64,000 bases of DNA from Pseudomonas poae (GCA_004000515.1 CP034537.1:4292001-4356000); one strand, 5' to 3'. Positions 38,416 through 49,989 are shown, counted from the stretch's first letter. Numbers and translations: made by a program. The notes: generated from the letters alone by a model not told the origin.

Positions 38416-39072
38416 ATGAGCGCCGAAATGGGCTTGTCAGGTTGGGGCACGATGCGGGCAGAACTAGCGCAATATGGCGGCATTACCGTCATGATTCCGG
38501 CTGCGACCATCATTGCCGTGTGGTTGTGGTACTCCAATCCCCGGGCGCTTCGGGCCTGGGTTATCACGGTCTTTGCCACTTACTCGCTGGTGGCCGTCAG
38601 CAAGTTGCTGTTCAAGGGTTGGGGCTTGTCGTTCGAGCACTTGGACATTGCCGTATTGAGTGGGCATGCCATGAACACCAGCCTGATGGTCACGGTGGGG
38701 GCGAGTCTGGTCGCGCGTCAGTTCAACCCGGCTTTACGCTGGCCAGCGGCGCTGGTGGGGTTGGTCGCCAGTCTCGGGTTCAGTGCCTACTGCGTTGCGC
38801 CGTATATCCATCCACTGAATGAAGCCCTGGCCGGCGCCGTATTGGGCGCCACGGCGGCCATCGCGTTCCTCTGGCGCATCGAAGCCGCCGAGGTCAGGGT
38901 GTCGCCCTCGTTCATCGGCGGCGGCCTGGTGGTCTTGCTGTTATGTGCGCTGGTGCCCAAGTACAACGCCGAGCTGTTGCTCAACCGGGTCGCCATCAGC
39001 CTGTCCGGTGCCGATCAGGCCCATCAAGAGCCTTCCTGGCGACTGGACGTCACGCACAGCAAGGCCGAGTAG
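38416..39072 (+). CDS. PAP2-like integral membrane protein
   Basis: A 218-residue protein with five or six hydrophobic segments. An SGHAMNTSLMV motif with His resembles the second PAP2 phosphatase motif and HPLNEALAGAVLG resembles the third; the first motif is not clear. It may be a lipid-phosphate phosphatase such as acts on undecaprenyl pyrophosphate, or an inactive relative. Its 3' end overlaps the convergent gene at 39024 by 49 bp. Confidence 0.6.
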   Translation: MSAEMGLSGWGTMRAELAQYGGITVMIPAATIIAVWLWYSNPRALRAWVITVFATYSLVAVSKLLFKGWGLSFEHLDIAVLSGHAMNTSLMVTVGASLVARQFNPALRWPAALVGLVASLGFSAYCVAPYIHPLNEALAGAVLGATAAIAFLWRIEAAEVRVSPSFIGGGLVVLLLCALVPKYNAELLLNRVAISLSGADQAHQEPSWRLDVTHSKAE

Positions 39073-39356
39073 GTCACCAGGTCCAGCGCGCGGTTGCTTT
39101 CCACCATCAACTCCAGCAACACCGTCTGCGCATTGAAGCGCCGCTCATCGCCGCGGCTGCGCGACTCTCTCATGTGTTTGAACAGCGTGTGGGTGACTTG
39201 CTGCGGGGAACTGCCGTGCAGTTGGTCCAGCCAGCGGCCAATCGCCTGGGTATTACGACGGTACTGCGCGCCCACGGCAGGCTCGGCAAAACCTTCGAAC
39301 AGCCGGGTCAATTTCCTCAGCGCATAACTGCGCCGCACATCTTCCAGCAGGCTCAT
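39024..39356 (-). CDS. Hypothetical protein, second of a two-gene unit
   Basis: A 110-residue soluble, basic protein (LEDVRRSYALRKLTRLFEGF, RESRSRGDERRFNAQTVLLE). No known domain is evident. Its ATG overlaps the stop of the upstream gene (ATGA), which supports both being real. Helical content looks high. Function unknown. Confidence 0.6.
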   Translation of the reverse strand: MSLLEDVRRSYALRKLTRLFEGFAEPAVGAQYRRNTQAIGRWLDQLHGSSPQQVTHTLFKHMRESRSRGDERRFNAQTVLLELMVESNRALDLVTYSALLCVTSSRQEGS

Positions 39357-39661
39357 AAACGCTCCTCGGTGCCGGAAATGTTTGCCAGCAACTCGGCAGT
39401 CTTGACCTGCATGAACTGGCTATCGCCTCGGCTCTCCACACACAGGCACACCGACAGCGCATCGCTCACCTGCAACTTGAAGCGCCAATCGGCAAACACC
39501 ATCGACAGCCCCGAGCACGACTCGTTGCTGTCCAGGGAGTTGTCGGCATACAACACTTGCATGCGTTCGACGACGCGGGTCGAGTTATTCACCTCTACAT
39601 GAATATTTCCCGAAGAAGGAAATAGGCCAATACGTTCTACCAATAACTTTGAAGTGTTCAT
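39353..39661 (-). CDS. Hypothetical protein, first of a two-gene unit
   Basis: A 102-residue soluble protein (IGLFPSSGNIHVEVNNSTRV, ADWRFKLQVSDALSVCLCVE) with predicted beta character and no signal peptide. It is coupled to the gene at 39024-39356 by a 4-bp overlap. Not recognised. It marks the last high-GC gene before the AT-rich polysaccharide segment. Confidence 0.6.
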   Translation of the reverse strand: MNTSKLLVERIGLFPSSGNIHVEVNNSTRVVERMQVLYADNSLDSNESCSGLSMVFADWRFKLQVSDALSVCLCVESRGDSQFMQVKTAELLANISGTEERL

Positions 39662-39879
39662 GGCCGTGTTCCGCTGCTGTGTCCAGTAGGCACTTTATTA
39701 TGAAGAACGATAAAAGAAAGGGGGTGTTATTTTTTGTCGGATTAAAGTTGTCGATGGTGGTCGGGGCGGTGCGTATGGTCAGACTTAAAAGAGTTTAACG
39801 TTATCGTATGTCATCCCTGAGCGCTAGATGTGTATGTATTAGGTGGTGATTAATAATTGTTTATGGTTGGGCTGAAAGT

Positions 39880-41021
39880 ATGAATTATGCTATGTTGATC
39901 GTCGCTATATATGCTATTTCCTTGTTCTTTATAGAGAGGGTGTTCAGGCGGATTAATATCTTGACCGAGCAGACCTTGATAAGATCTTCGCCAATTGATG
40001 CTCTACGCGGTTTACTGGCGACCTCTGTCGTTTGTCACCATTTTGTAGTGACGTACCACTGGAAAATCAGCGGGGAGTGGGAGCGGCCGCAAAGTGATAT
40101 TTTAAATAATATGGGGGTTGTGCCGGTCTCGCTATTTTTCATGATCACCGGGTTTTTGTTTTTGGGAAAATTTACAGAAAGAACCCAGAGTGGGGCAGTA
40201 TCTTAAGGTCGAGAATACAAAGGGTAATGCCCCTTTATCTATTTGTAGTGCTAATGGTGTTTGTGATCAGCGTGATCAAAACTGGGTGTGTAATGAATGG
40301 CGACACACGAGGGCTAATAAAAGCAATGATAAGTTGGGGGCTTTTCGTAGGTTCTTCCTTCAATGGATCCGTGGAGAGTGTGCACATGACATCAGGCGCG
40401 CATTGGACGCTTAGATATGAATGGCTTTTTTATTGCTCTCTTCCGATAGTTGCCGCTTTTTTTAATATGAAGTGGTACGGAAAATATTGCTTCTTGTCAA
40501 TGCTTACACTGGGATTGGCGATTCCCGGTGTTTACGCGGGATTGGTGGTGCCGAAATTAGCGTTACTGTTCTTTATAGGCTTTGCGCCTGTCATCATAAA
40601 GATAAATTTTCCAGAATTTTTGCCTTTGGCTAAAGGTCGGTTGAGTTCGCTGGTGGTTTTAGTTTTTATCGTTTCTGCAATGTTCATGGGGCAAGGATAT
40701 TCTATTATTCAGATGCTGGTGCTCGGAGTCCCGTTCATTATGATTGCCCTGGGGAATAATGTTTTTGGGGTGCTTGACAGTCGTGGGCTCAAGGGGCTTG
40801 GGGAAGTGAGTTATAGTATTTATCTGACGCACGGCTTAATACTTTATATGTTGTTTTCAGTGCTTGAAGTGTTTTCTTTCGAAGAGGGTGGCGTGCTTCA
40901 ATACAGTGCTTGGTTGCCTGTTGTTCTTACGTTGGTTGCAGTATGTTCTATTGTGACGTTTTCTATCATAGAAAAGCCGTTTATTCTGGTTAGAAATAAA
41001 AAGATGCCTGTTTTAAGTTGA
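39880..41021 (+). CDS. Acyltransferase 3 family membrane protein (O-acetyltransferase), frameshifted
   Basis: A 380-residue OafA/ExoZ-like membrane acyltransferase. Motifs include DALRGLLATSVVCHHFVVTY, FFMITGFLF, SILRSRIQRVMPLYLF and WTLRYEWLFY; about ten hydrophobic segments. The frame breaks near 40183-40185: A3 must be A4 (GKFTEKNPEWGSILRSRIQR). The gene is AT-rich compared with flanks, a sign of transfer. It likely O-acetylates the repeat unit of the neighbouring exopolysaccharide. It is convergent with the glycosyltransferase at 41034. Confidence 0.85.
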
Positions 41022-41033
41022 TGTGATCAATGG

Positions 41034-42172
41034 CTAGTTGTGTTCCTCATAAAACTCCGGTGGTCGAGCGTCGCGCCCGTCATGCCACGAAATCACACGC
41101 ATCAGATATTCAGCTCCCGCATGTGCAGAGAGAATGCTCGTGGCTGTCGCTGCTCGCAGGGCTCTATTGACGGGGTTTAGCTCTTCCGTATCCCTTAGGT
41201 TTTCAATGGCATCGGCGATGGCAGTTGGCTTGTTGGGTGGAACGCACCGACCAAACAGGCTTCGCTCAAGAACTACCGATGCCCCGACGGTTGCAGTGGC
41301 GACAACAGCGACGCCGCACATAAGTGCTTCGCTGACAACGACGCCCCATCCATCATCCGCCGTGGTAGAGGCGAGTACCAGCACATCGACCTGGCGAAAA
41401 AAACAATTGACGTCGCTCATGGGTAATACGCCGTGCAAGGTCGCCTCTACACCAGCTGAAATACAATAAGCTTTCAGCGCGTCCTCATCGGCACCGCCGC
41501 CGGCGATATCGAGCGTTACGCAACTGTTTAAGTGAGCCAGTGCGTCCACCAGGTCAAATACACCTTTAGACTTCACCAAGCGGCCCAAATACCCGACGCG
41601 TAGTTTTTCGCTGGAGGGTGGAATATAAGTTTTCACGCTGGGGGGGATATGAAATAAGCAAACGGAATGATTTTTTCCGCAGAATAACCAATCGACTTAA
41701 ACCAGGGTGGTCCATTACGCCCAATGGCCAGGATGAACGCCGCATGGCGACGGTGATAGCGTTCTTCTCCCCATGACTGCAGCCACCTTAATGCGCCAGA
41801 CCAGCCCGAGCCCACGCGAGGCTCAGACATAATGGCGTAGCGCGCTTTATTGGCTCTTACCGCTGTTAGCCCTTTGAGAATCGTTGGAACCCAACGTATT
41901 CCTGAAAATATATGCAGCGACGTGGAAACAGATTCCGCCACCAACCACTCAATAGTTTGGGAGCTGGGCGCTACAATATTTCTATAGCCTACGGGCTTGG
42001 GAACACTCCAGCCCATGGCGCGACGACCCTCAGAGAGTTCTCTATCGGCGCAGCAAATCACCTCCCATTCAGGGTTTAAACGTGCCAGTGCCGTGAAGAA
42101 ATCGGATTTGTGAGGGGACAGTGACGGCTCCCAAATGACGAGCCTCTGCAGTGAAGGACGATGAGTATTCAT
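41034..42172 (-). CDS. Group 1 glycosyltransferase (GT4-like), frameshifted
   Basis: A 379-residue GT-B enzyme. The N-terminal domain begins MNTHRPSLQRLVIWEPSLSP. The C-terminal Glycos_transf_1 domain shows KLRVGYLGRLVKSKGVFDLV and the donor-site segment DDGWGVVVSEALMCGVAVVA (E-x7-E type). The frame breaks in a G7 run at 41640-41646 that most likely should be G8 (AYFISPPSVKTYIPP). The start at 42172 has AGGA upstream. It is the last gene of the minus-strand polysaccharide operon. The donor sugar is unknown. Confidence 0.85.
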
Positions 42173-42189
42173 ATTGAGATGTCCTGCAC

Positions 42190-42971
42190 CTATCGGAGTC
42201 GGGCAATACGGCGTATCAGCCATGAAGGCTCAAACAGCCATTTGCGCAGTTTTGCCAGAATATCGATGTAACGGTCTCTTTCGGATCGGGGCCGTTTCAG
42301 CGCTGAGCGGAAAAGCCGATCGGCATCCATGGCATACAGTTCATTCAGACGTCCGCTCCCTGTGATGGAAGCCTCATGCAGCCGAAAAATCGCCAGTTCC
42401 TCACCAATGGTTTTGAAATGGGCACCCGCAAGCGCCATACCTAAAAACAGTTCTCCGTCCCAGCAGGTTCGGTTATCAGTATTGAATCCGCCGACTTTTC
42501 TAAACCAGTCACTACGGAAAAAAGTACCCTGTTGAAAGACGGAAACTGCACCATGCACATAACGCCAGGGTGTGAACTGCGAAGGAGTAATTGATTTTAG
42601 AAACGCTCCAGAGGCATCAACAAAGTAACCGCATCCTGAAATGGCGCCCGCTTGACTGTTCTTCAGAAAGGCATCGGCGACCTTTTCCAACGCCCCGGGT
42701 AGCAATTCATCATCGGAGTTGATGAACCCAAAGATTTCTCCGGTGGCTCGTGAAAATCCTTTATTAAGGCCATCCGCAGCGCCAGCGTCTTTTTCGAAAA
42801 CTTTGATTAATTTGTCGCCATATGCCTCGATGATCTCTCGGCTGCCATCGGTGCTTCCGGGGTCAACTACGATATATTCCAAGTCCTTGATATTTTGGGA
42901 AAGTACGGAGTCTATACATTTTTTAAATAGTCCGCCTGATTGAATGAAATCGTGATAATTGATATTTTCAA
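42190..42971 (-). CDS. Family 2 glycosyltransferase with TTG start, frameshifted
   Basis: A 260-residue GT-A enzyme. Correcting an A6 run (plus-strand T6 at 42919-42924) to A7 restores the proper N-terminus KISIITISFNQADYLKKCID and joins it to SVLSQNIKDLEYIVVDPGST; the DXD-like site is INSDDELLPGA. The start is a TTG at 42971 that overlaps the upstream gene's stop as TTGA, which implies coupling. The uncorrected frame gives an implausible N-terminus. The acceptor and sugar are unknown. Confidence 0.82.
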
Positions 42972-44295
42972 TTTGTTTTTCCGCTCTTTGAAAGACGTCT
43001 TGAGTAACAGTAAAGTGCTGCAATGAATAGCGTTGTGCTCCACCTGGCACTTGCCCCAAAGGGTGAAAACATGATGTCCCAGAATAGTTCTATGAGTCCG
43101 TTATAAAAATAGAATCCGAGAAAGCTAAAATTTCTAATGAACTCAATTAATAACCAGCGGCTCATGATTATCCAGAACAGGCCGCCACCCACACCGGCCC
43201 AGACCAGTCCTCCCATAAGGTAGGAGTGGACCGGTATAAGATCGGTGTTGTAGTTTGCTTCGTCTTTTTCTGAGTAGCCCAATGCAAATTTTAGAGCGGT
43301 CAGTTTGTCCTGATAACCGCCCGTGTCTTTTGCCCATGAGCCATGACCCAACAAGGGCTTATCGAGAAAAGCACCGATAGACACCAACATTTCACTACGG
43401 CCACCGAGAAGGGATCCGTACTCGCCGCTAGCCTGTACTTGAAATTTTTTCGCCGATTCTTCGGGAAGTTTATCAAGGACCCAGTCGGATGAAAAAATAG
43501 CAGTGAAAACCGCGTTGATTAATAGTAAAAAAGCAAAAATCAAAAAAACCATTTTAGTTGCGGCAAATTGTCCTTTAACTGTATTGAGTGCTGCTGCGAA
43601 ACGTTTGCGACTGAGCAATAGGTAGGCGGCCACGGCGAGGACCGGAAAAATGGCCATGCTCCGCGAATCATTAAAAAGACTGAAGATGGAAAAAAGACTG
43701 ACGAACAGGATGAGGTAGGCGTTTTTTTTCGTGCGATGAAAAAAGTGTAGACCGTGGCAAAGAGCGCGATGACTAGTTGCCCAATACCCCATTTCCACGC
43801 GTTGCCCAAAAAATATTCACTTGGAAATAAAATAAACTGTGGAATGGCACCCAGGTAGGCACCTATCAGAAATGACGGCATGCGCCGATTGTCGCGATCA
43901 AAATATATCGACAAGGCAATGAACGTGGATAAGAAAATGAGGGGGGCGCCCACACCTTTTAGCGAGTCCACGGCATCGGACTGATTGACTTGGTCGGAAA
44001 TAAATTGGCAGGTGGCCCAAATGATACCGAACGCAATGAGTGCTGTGGTGCTTTTTTCGAGTTTAAGCGAGCCCAAGTTTATCGCTAGGTAAATGAGCGC
44101 AAGAATTTCGCCTATATAGAACTCACCGCCTAAGGCCAGTTTCTGACTGGCGACAAAGCCGATTAATAAGGGCGTTAATCTGAGTGTCATTTTAAGTCGG
44201 GATCGGTCTAGCTCACTTTTTATCTTAAGGGGAGGGCGCACCGTAGAATGACCCGGTTGAGGACAAAATTCTTGCATGCTGAAGATCCCAGTCAC
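42968..44295 (-). CDS. O-antigen ligase/polymerase-like (Wzy) membrane protein, frameshifted
   Basis: About 442 residues with ten or more hydrophobic segments and a large periplasmic loop, plan of Wzy/WaaL proteins. The loop has ASGEYGSLLGGRSEMLVSIG and GHGSWAKDTGGYQDKL, where the HG-S motif is typical. The frame breaks at a T8 run at 43721-43728 that should be T9 (FIARKKNAYLILFVSL). The start is uncertain: 44295, 44277 and 44190 are possible. It probably polymerises the repeat units exported by the flippase gene just upstream. Confidence 0.8.
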
Positions 44296-44365
44296 GTTAA
44301 TGTAAGCGCGTTAGCCGCACGTTGGTGGGGTTACGAATTTTTATGGGCGAAAGGTGTGCTGTTTT

Positions 44366-45670
44366 TTACGTTTTGGAGAACGTCAGTCTGATGTTGGTAG
44401 TGAGCAGCCATCCTCCCACTACTAGTCGGAGTACTTGGCAAGCGTTCAATGACCATATCATTCCCAATAATCCCAGCGCTGACGTAGCCCATATTTTTGC
44501 CGTGAGCAAAATGATTAAGTAAACAATGTAGAGCTGTACTTGTTGCTTAATGACGCCAGCACCATTTAATACCATCGACTGCACCGTGCCGATGCAAGTA
44601 AGTACCGCAAATAACGCCATGCCGGTCAGCACGGGGTATGGCAGTGTAAGGTTCTGGTGGGTCCACGCCATAACCAAATGCTCTCCGAAGAGCAAAAGAA
44701 CGAGGCTTATGGCGAGTGCCAGGGTTCCAGTCAGGTAATAAGCCCAACGCGTTATTTTTAAGATCCAGGCCACATTTCCTTGCGCTTTTGCGTTGGCGAT
44801 TTCTGGCCATAGCGGAAACAGCGCAATCGAGATCAGTGCGGGAACATAGGTATACAACCGCGTGTACACATCCAGTGATGGCACACTGTCGATGCCGATT
44901 AGACTGCCGGCCAGTAGCGTGTTTACACCGACTTCTGCATACGGTACGACCTGCAGAATCAAGAATGACAGTCCCGTTATCAAATAAGGTTTTAAAAGGG
45001 CGTTATCATAATGTTCAACGCGAGGCACTAACGGTTTTATGCTGCTTCTGCTGAACACCACCAGTACTGAGACCCAGCCAATGATGACGGGTACGCCAAT
45101 CACCCCGAAAACAAGCAATGACAAGTTTGCGACGCCACTCTCTACCACTGCCCACACAAAGAACAGCGACAGTAGACGCCCGCTTGTGGTCCATGCGTTC
45201 GCTTCGGTTGTGCGGTGACGGGCGAACAAAATTCGTTGAATCAGTCCTGATGGCAAACCGACGAAGACACAAGCGGATCCCAGCAGCATTGCCTGGTAGC
45301 GTGGAACGTCGGCAATCGGCGCAAAGTGGTAGACCCAGAATGCCAATGCCCCCGTCACAATCAGGGCCGTGCATGCAATCGCCAGCAACGTAAACCAGAC
45401 CACCGAAACAGCTTTTCGAGATTCTTCGGAGACGGACTTGTCGTTCTCCCCCGCCAGGGTGTTGACAATCGCCAGTCCAATACCGAGGTCTGCGTAAGCG
45501 GACAGCACCGATAATGATATCGCCATTGACAGAAAGGCATAATCAGCCGCACTCAGCGTGTTAATGGTGAGCGGAATGAGCGCCATGACAATGAGCAGAT
45601 TAAAAAAGCGGGCGGCCGCAGACCCAAAAATGTTTTTAACGAGCCGCCGAAGTCGGTTATCTAGACGCAC
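44366..45670 (-). CDS. Polysaccharide flippase (Wzx-like)
   Basis: A 434-residue membrane protein with about twelve hydrophobic segments, intact. N-terminal FGSAAARFFNLLIVMALIPL and the positively charged loops fit the oligosaccharide flippase (MOP) superfamily. It flips lipid-linked repeat units to the periplasm for the Wzy-like protein. It lies between ugd and the polymerase gene in one minus-strand operon. Confidence 0.85.
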   Translation of the reverse strand: MRLDNRLRRLVKNIFGSAAARFFNLLIVMALIPLTINTLSAADYAFLSMAISLSVLSAYADLGIGLAIVNTLAGENDKSVSEESRKAVSVVWFTLLAIACTALIVTGALAFWVYHFAPIADVPRYQAMLLGSACVFVGLPSGLIQRILFARHRTTEANAWTTSGRLLSLFFVWAVVESGVANLSLLVFGVIGVPVIIGWVSVLVVFSRSSIKPLVPRVEHYDNALLKPYLITGLSFLILQVVPYAEVGVNTLLAGSLIGIDSVPSLDVYTRLYTYVPALISIALFPLWPEIANAKAQGNVAWILKITRWAYYLTGTLALAISLVLLLFGEHLVMAWTHQNLTLPYPVLTGMALFAVLTCIGTVQSMVLNGAGVIKQQVQLYIVYLIILLTAKIWATSALGLLGMIWSLNACQVLRLVVGGWLLTTNIRLTFSKT

Positions 45671-45753
45671 CGTATGAGATCTCTGGATTAGGCTGAGCAG
45701 GGTTGCATGGAAATCATGAAGGTGCTTCGACGGTTATTAGGGATGGGGCTTAC

Positions 45754-47076
45754 TTATCGGCCAATAGAGTAATGAGTGATGCCTTTCTTTTTCATTCGGG
45801 CAGGCTCATATAAGTTTCGCCCATCAAAAATCACGGGCTGGTTAAGCTGTTGTTTGATGAATTCGAAGTCCGGTGCTTTGAAGGCGGGCCAATCGGTGAC
45901 GATCACCAGGGCCTCTGCACCTTTGAGTGTCGCCTCCTTGGTTCCGCACAAACTAAGATCGTCACGAACGCCATAGATGCGTTGGGTTTCCTCCATGGCT
46001 TCTGGATCATAGACGTGGACCTTGGCGCCCGCTTTCCACAGGGACTCCATGAGTACGCGGCTGGGAGCCTCGCGCATGTCGTCAGTGTTTGGCTTGAAGC
46101 TCAGGCCCCAAATGGCGAATGTTTTACCGCTCAGCTCACCCGAAAAATGCTGATGGATTTGTTTGAACTGGATGGTTTTTTGTTCGTTATTTCGGTGTTC
46201 AACCGCTTTCAAGATACTGGCATCGAAATCGATGCTGTCAGCCGTGCGAATCAATGCTTGTACATCTTTCGGGAAGCACGATCCGCCGTAACCGACACCA
46301 GGGTAGATGAAGTGGTAGCCGATGCGCGGATCCGAACCGATGCCCTGGCGAACCATTTCGATGTCAGCGCCGAGCATCGCCGCCAAGTTGGCCATTTCGT
46401 TCATAAAGCTTATTTTTGTAGCAAGCATGCAGTTGGCTGCGTATTTCGTCAGTTCGGCGCTGCGTACATCCATGACAATAATTTTTTCGTGATTGCGGTT
46501 GAACGGTGCATACAGTTCACGCATGACTTCTTCGGCGTGCTTGCTACCCGTGCCGATGACGATGCGATCAGGACGCATGCAGTCCGTGACTGCAGAGCCT
46601 TCCTTGAGAAACTCGGGGTTTGACACCACATCGAATGTCAGCTCCTCACGCGCGCGCTGGGTGAGAACGTCCACAACACGGCTATTGACTTTATCGGCCG
46701 TACCGACGGGCACGGTGGATTTGTCGATAATGATTTGATGGCCTTCCATGTACTGGGCGATCGTTTCTGCGACGCTGAGTACGTACGTCAAATCGGCCGA
46801 TCCATCCTCATCCGGCGGCGTGCCTACAGCAATGAACTGTACTTCGCCATGCTTGACGGCGGACATCGCATCGGTAGTGAAAGTGAGGCGGCCTGCTGCG
46901 TAATTTTCTTTCACAAGAATTTCCAGGCCTGGCTCATAGATCGGTACATGGCCCTGCTTGAGTTGCTGGACCTTATCAGCATCAATATCAACACACACGA
47001 CGTCATGACCCACTTCGGCCAACACAGCGCCTTGGACTAAACCTACATAACCAATGCCGAAAACGGTGACTTTCAT
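45754..47076 (-). CDS. ugd: UDP-glucose 6-dehydrogenase
   Basis: A 440-residue enzyme that oxidises UDP-glucose to UDP-glucuronate with NAD+. The N-terminal Rossmann motif is [20 protein letters not shown]; catalytic Cys is in [10 protein letters not shown] near residue 265; the substrate-binding [13 protein letters not shown] is present near 330. Lengths and motifs suit Ugd rather than GDP-mannose dehydrogenase AlgD, though the two are related. It opens a transcription unit whose leader carries an ops-like element. It provides glucuronate for the polymer. Confidence 0.93.
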   Translation of the reverse strand: MKVTVFGIGYVGLVQGAVLAEVGHDVVCVDIDADKVQQLKQGHVPIYEPGLEILVKENYAAGRLTFTTDAMSAVKHGEVQFIAVGTPPDEDGSADLTYVLSVAETIAQYMEGHQIIIDKSTVPVGTADKVNSRVVDVLTQRAREELTFDVVSNPEFLKEGSAVTDCMRPDRIVIGTGSKHAEEVMRELYAPFNRNHEKIIVMDVRSAELTKYAANCMLATKISFMNEMANLAAMLGADIEMVRQGIGSDPRIGYHFIYPGVGYGGSCFPKDVQALIRTADSIDFDASILKAVEHRNNEQKTIQFKQIHQHFSGELSGKTFAIWGLSFKPNTDDMREAPSRVLMESLWKAGAKVHVYDPEAMEETQRIYGVRDDLSLCGTKEATLKGAEALVIVTDWPAFKAPDFEFIKQQLNQPVIFDGRNLYEPARMKKKGITHYSIGR

Positions 47077-47125
47077 GTCGATTCTCTAGGGAAGAATTTA
47101 AGGGCGCAGAACTGAGGTGTTTGGG

Positions 47126-47137
47126 CACGCTACCGCC
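47126..47137 (-). promoter_or_regulatory. ops (RfaH recruitment) element in the ugd leader
   Basis: Read on the minus strand the sequence is GGCGGTAGCGTG, identical to the core of the E. coli ops element. It lies about 50 bases before the ugd start and close to an rfaH-like gene at 50378. RfaH is recruited to RNA polymerase paused at such sites. Function here is inferred. Confidence 0.75.
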
Positions 47138-47285
47138 CCAGGATTTTCCGCCAGTCCCTGAGAGCGGTATGAGTTGAAGGGTTAACTGAATTCGAGCCAA
47201 CAGGCGATCTACTCATACGCAGCTGAGGAAACAGCTACTCGGAAACAGTCAGATCGACAGGGGCGGTAATGCAAAGGGCGGCACC

Positions 47286-49509
47286 TCAAGCCTTATCGGA
47301 TTTGTAGTCATAGTGGTAGTAGCCATAGTTTGAATAACCATACTTAGCCGATGCGCGTCTTTTAACCCCATTAAAAATAACGCCTTTAAGCTGTATGCCA
47401 TTTTGAGCAAATCGTCGCCTGGTCAATTCAATTTCCCGGGCCGGGTTCATTCCGAAGCGAGTCACAATCAAATTGGTACCAGCCAGGCGGCCTACAATTG
47501 CAGCATCTGTCACTGCCAGAAGAGGTGGTGTATCCAGAATGACCAGATCGTATAGGCCGCTGACTTGCTCAAGCAGTGCACTAAAATTCGCGTGCATCAA
47601 AAGTTCTGACGGATTGGGAGGGATTTGGCCTCGCCCAATGACGTCAAAGTTCTCGATTCCGGTTTTGTGTATCGCCGCCTTCAAATCACAACGTTTTACC
47701 AGCAGGTCGGACAGCCCATGTTTTGCTGAAACCCGCAGTACTTTATGCAGATAGCCTTTGCGCATATCTACATCAATCAGCAATACCCTTTGCCCTGCCT
47801 GCGCGATGACAGCGGCGAGGTTGGCCGAAACAAATGTTTTCCCCACCAGGGGCTTGGGCCGGAGATCATCAAACGGTTATTGGGCGCCTCGAGCATGGCG
47901 AAGTGCAGGCTGGTACGCAGGCTGCGCAGTGCTTCAATCGCAAGGTCGGTAGGGTGAGAAAGGAATAGCAAACCGGCAGGGTTGTACCGGCCATGGCCTC
48001 GATTGCCCTTCGCTTCCTCAGCGTGTTGCAGCACGCTGTAGGGAATAGAGGCATAAACCGGCAACCCTAGCCGCTCGATGGCCTCTGGATTCTCCAGCCC
48101 TTTGTTCAAGGCTTTTCGAAACAATACCAAGGTCACGGCGAAAAAGGCGCCGAACAGCGTAGCGCCCAGTACAATCATGGCCTTCTTGGGTTTGACGGGC
48201 TTCTGAAAGTTCACATCGGCGGTGTCGATCAGGCGTACGTTCCCGACGGTACCCGCTCGCATCACATCAAGTTCCTGAGATTTGTTCAGGAGCTGGGTGT
48301 ACACCTCGGTGCCCACCTCGACATCGCGAGTGAGGCTAAGCAGTTCCTGCTGTGTCGAGGGCAGACTGATAACTTTTTTCTCCAACGTTGCTTGTTTGTC
48401 AGTCAATTCGCTGATTTGACTCAGCAGCGCACGGTAGGCGGGGTGCGCGGGGGTAAACTTTCTATCCATCTCCGCCTGCTGGAGTTTCAAGTTGGATATA
48501 TTGGTGTCCAGATTGACCACTTGATCAAGGATCGCCTTGGTTTCCAGAGTGATGTCCACGGACCTGTTACGGGTCTGGTATTGGTTCAGGGCACTGCCAG
48601 CTTTCTCTAGATCCTTTTTGATCTCTGGAAGCTTCTCTCGCAGAAAGTCCAGGCTCTGAGCAGCCTCTGCAGACGTACGCTGCACGTTCTGTCGTACATA
48701 GAACTCAGCAATGGTGTTTAAGATTTTTACCGCCTTTCCAGCGTCTTTACTTTCCAGTGCGAGGTTGAGAATGCCTGATTCTTTCCCGCGCTCAAGCACC
48801 TCCAGTGCATCTTGATATTCCAAAATACTGTTCAAACGAGGTTTGCGGAGAATACTGAACGTTGTTCCGGGATTGGCGTGCATTTCCTCAATTTGAAGTT
48901 TGATGCCGTCCCGATCAACGGCTTGTCCCACTTCGCTTTCAACCAACAAGTTGTCATCATCGTCTAAAAGCGTGAAATGCCCATTGGTGCCCGCGACGAG
49001 GGTCATTTTTTTACCGAGGAGTCTCTCGGGTAGCGTAAGTTGAAACAGTTTGAGGGACTCCCCCCCCACGCGAAGCTACTCAAGCCCAACCATGGGGTGG
49101 ACACATCGCCGGGAAATGTGCTTTTGAAACGGCGATAAATGAACTCGCCCACCAGAGGGAAGTAGTTCGGCGTGACGACAATATCAAGTTTCAGTTTGTC
49201 GACCGTCTCGCCAATAATCGCACGCGACCTGATCAGTTCAATCTCGGTGGTAGAAGGAGACTCTTTGCCGAGCATACTGCTGACATCCGAGAATCCTAAC
49301 AGGTCATTCTTTTTAGATTCTACCTGAATCAGCGCGTTCGCTTGATAGATGGGAGGCGCTAACAGCGCGTACGCGGCGCCGACAATCATAAAGGCCACGG
49401 TAATTACCGAAATTAACACCTTATGATCTAACATTGTTCCGAACAAGCCGAGAAGATCAATCTCGTCAGTGTCGTTATCCTGCACATTGATTACGGTTGA
49501 CTCTTGCAT
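47286..49509 (-). CDS. wzc: Tyrosine autokinase / chain-length regulator (Wzc-like), two frameshifts
   Basis: A 741-residue bacterial tyrosine kinase after correction. Wzz-type N-terminus with first membrane segment near 32-52, periplasmic coiled-coil region, second membrane segment near 430, then the kinase domain: Walker A GPSPLVGKTFVSANLAA near 550, Walker A' VLLIDVDMRKG, Walker B LVILDTPPLL, and a Tyr-rich tail (YGYSNYGYYHYDYKSDKA) that is autophosphorylated. Frameshifts: 49060-49067 (8 to 9 bases) and 47851-47854 on the plus strand (4 to 5). It acts with Wzb and Wza in export and chain-length control. Confidence 0.92.
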
Positions 49510-49548
49510 AAGTTTGGTTCTTGGCCTTGACTATTCGGGAAGTGACAA

Positions 49549-49989
49549 TCAGCGCGCGAGACGCTGTGCCCATGCATGTACGGCTTCTTCTATCAAGGCA
49601 TAAGCATGCACAAAAGCAGGTTTACCTTGGCGGTAGGGATCGCTAATTTCGCGGTTGTCTTGCCATTTACCCAACAAGAAAACTTTGCCGCGTGCTTGCG
49701 GAGCAATGTTGAGAATACTGTTGATATGCCCTTGTTCCATCACCAGGATGAGGTCCGATCCACAGACAGCTTGTGTCGTCAGCTGACTGGCTTTATGTGC
49801 CGTGTGGACGAACCCATGTTCCTCAAGGACTATTCGCGCTGTGGGCTCGATCGGGTTTTCCACCAAAGCCGCAAGGCCCGCGGAGCTCACTTCTATGTCC
49901 GAACTAGCAAGTGTTTCGCGCAACAAAATTTCTGCAGTGGGGCTGCGGCAGATGTTGCCGATGCAGATAATCAGAATTTTTTTAAACAC
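49549..49989 (-). CDS. wzb: Low-molecular-weight protein tyrosine phosphatase (Wzb-like)
   Basis: A 146-residue phosphatase. The P-loop CIGNICRSP lies near residue 9 and the catalytic acid is in DPYRQGKP near 114. The start is a GTG at 49989 with a strong AAGGAGG five bases upstream; longer frames that extend upstream have no such site. It dephosphorylates the Tyr tail of the Wzc-like kinase encoded next and is the first gene of the minus-strand block. Confidence 0.92.
   Translation of the reverse strand: MFKKILIICIGNICRSPTAEILLRETLASSDIEVSSAGLAALVENPIEPTARIVLEEHGFVHTAHKASQLTTQAVCGSDLILVMEQGHINSILNIAPQARGKVFLLGKWQDNREISDPYRQGKPAFVHAYALIEEAVHAWAQRLAR

Noticed and set aside
45754..47076. Alternative call as GDP-mannose 6-dehydrogenase (AlgD)
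   Set aside because: Overall sequence pattern and context without other alginate genes favour UDP-glucose dehydrogenase.
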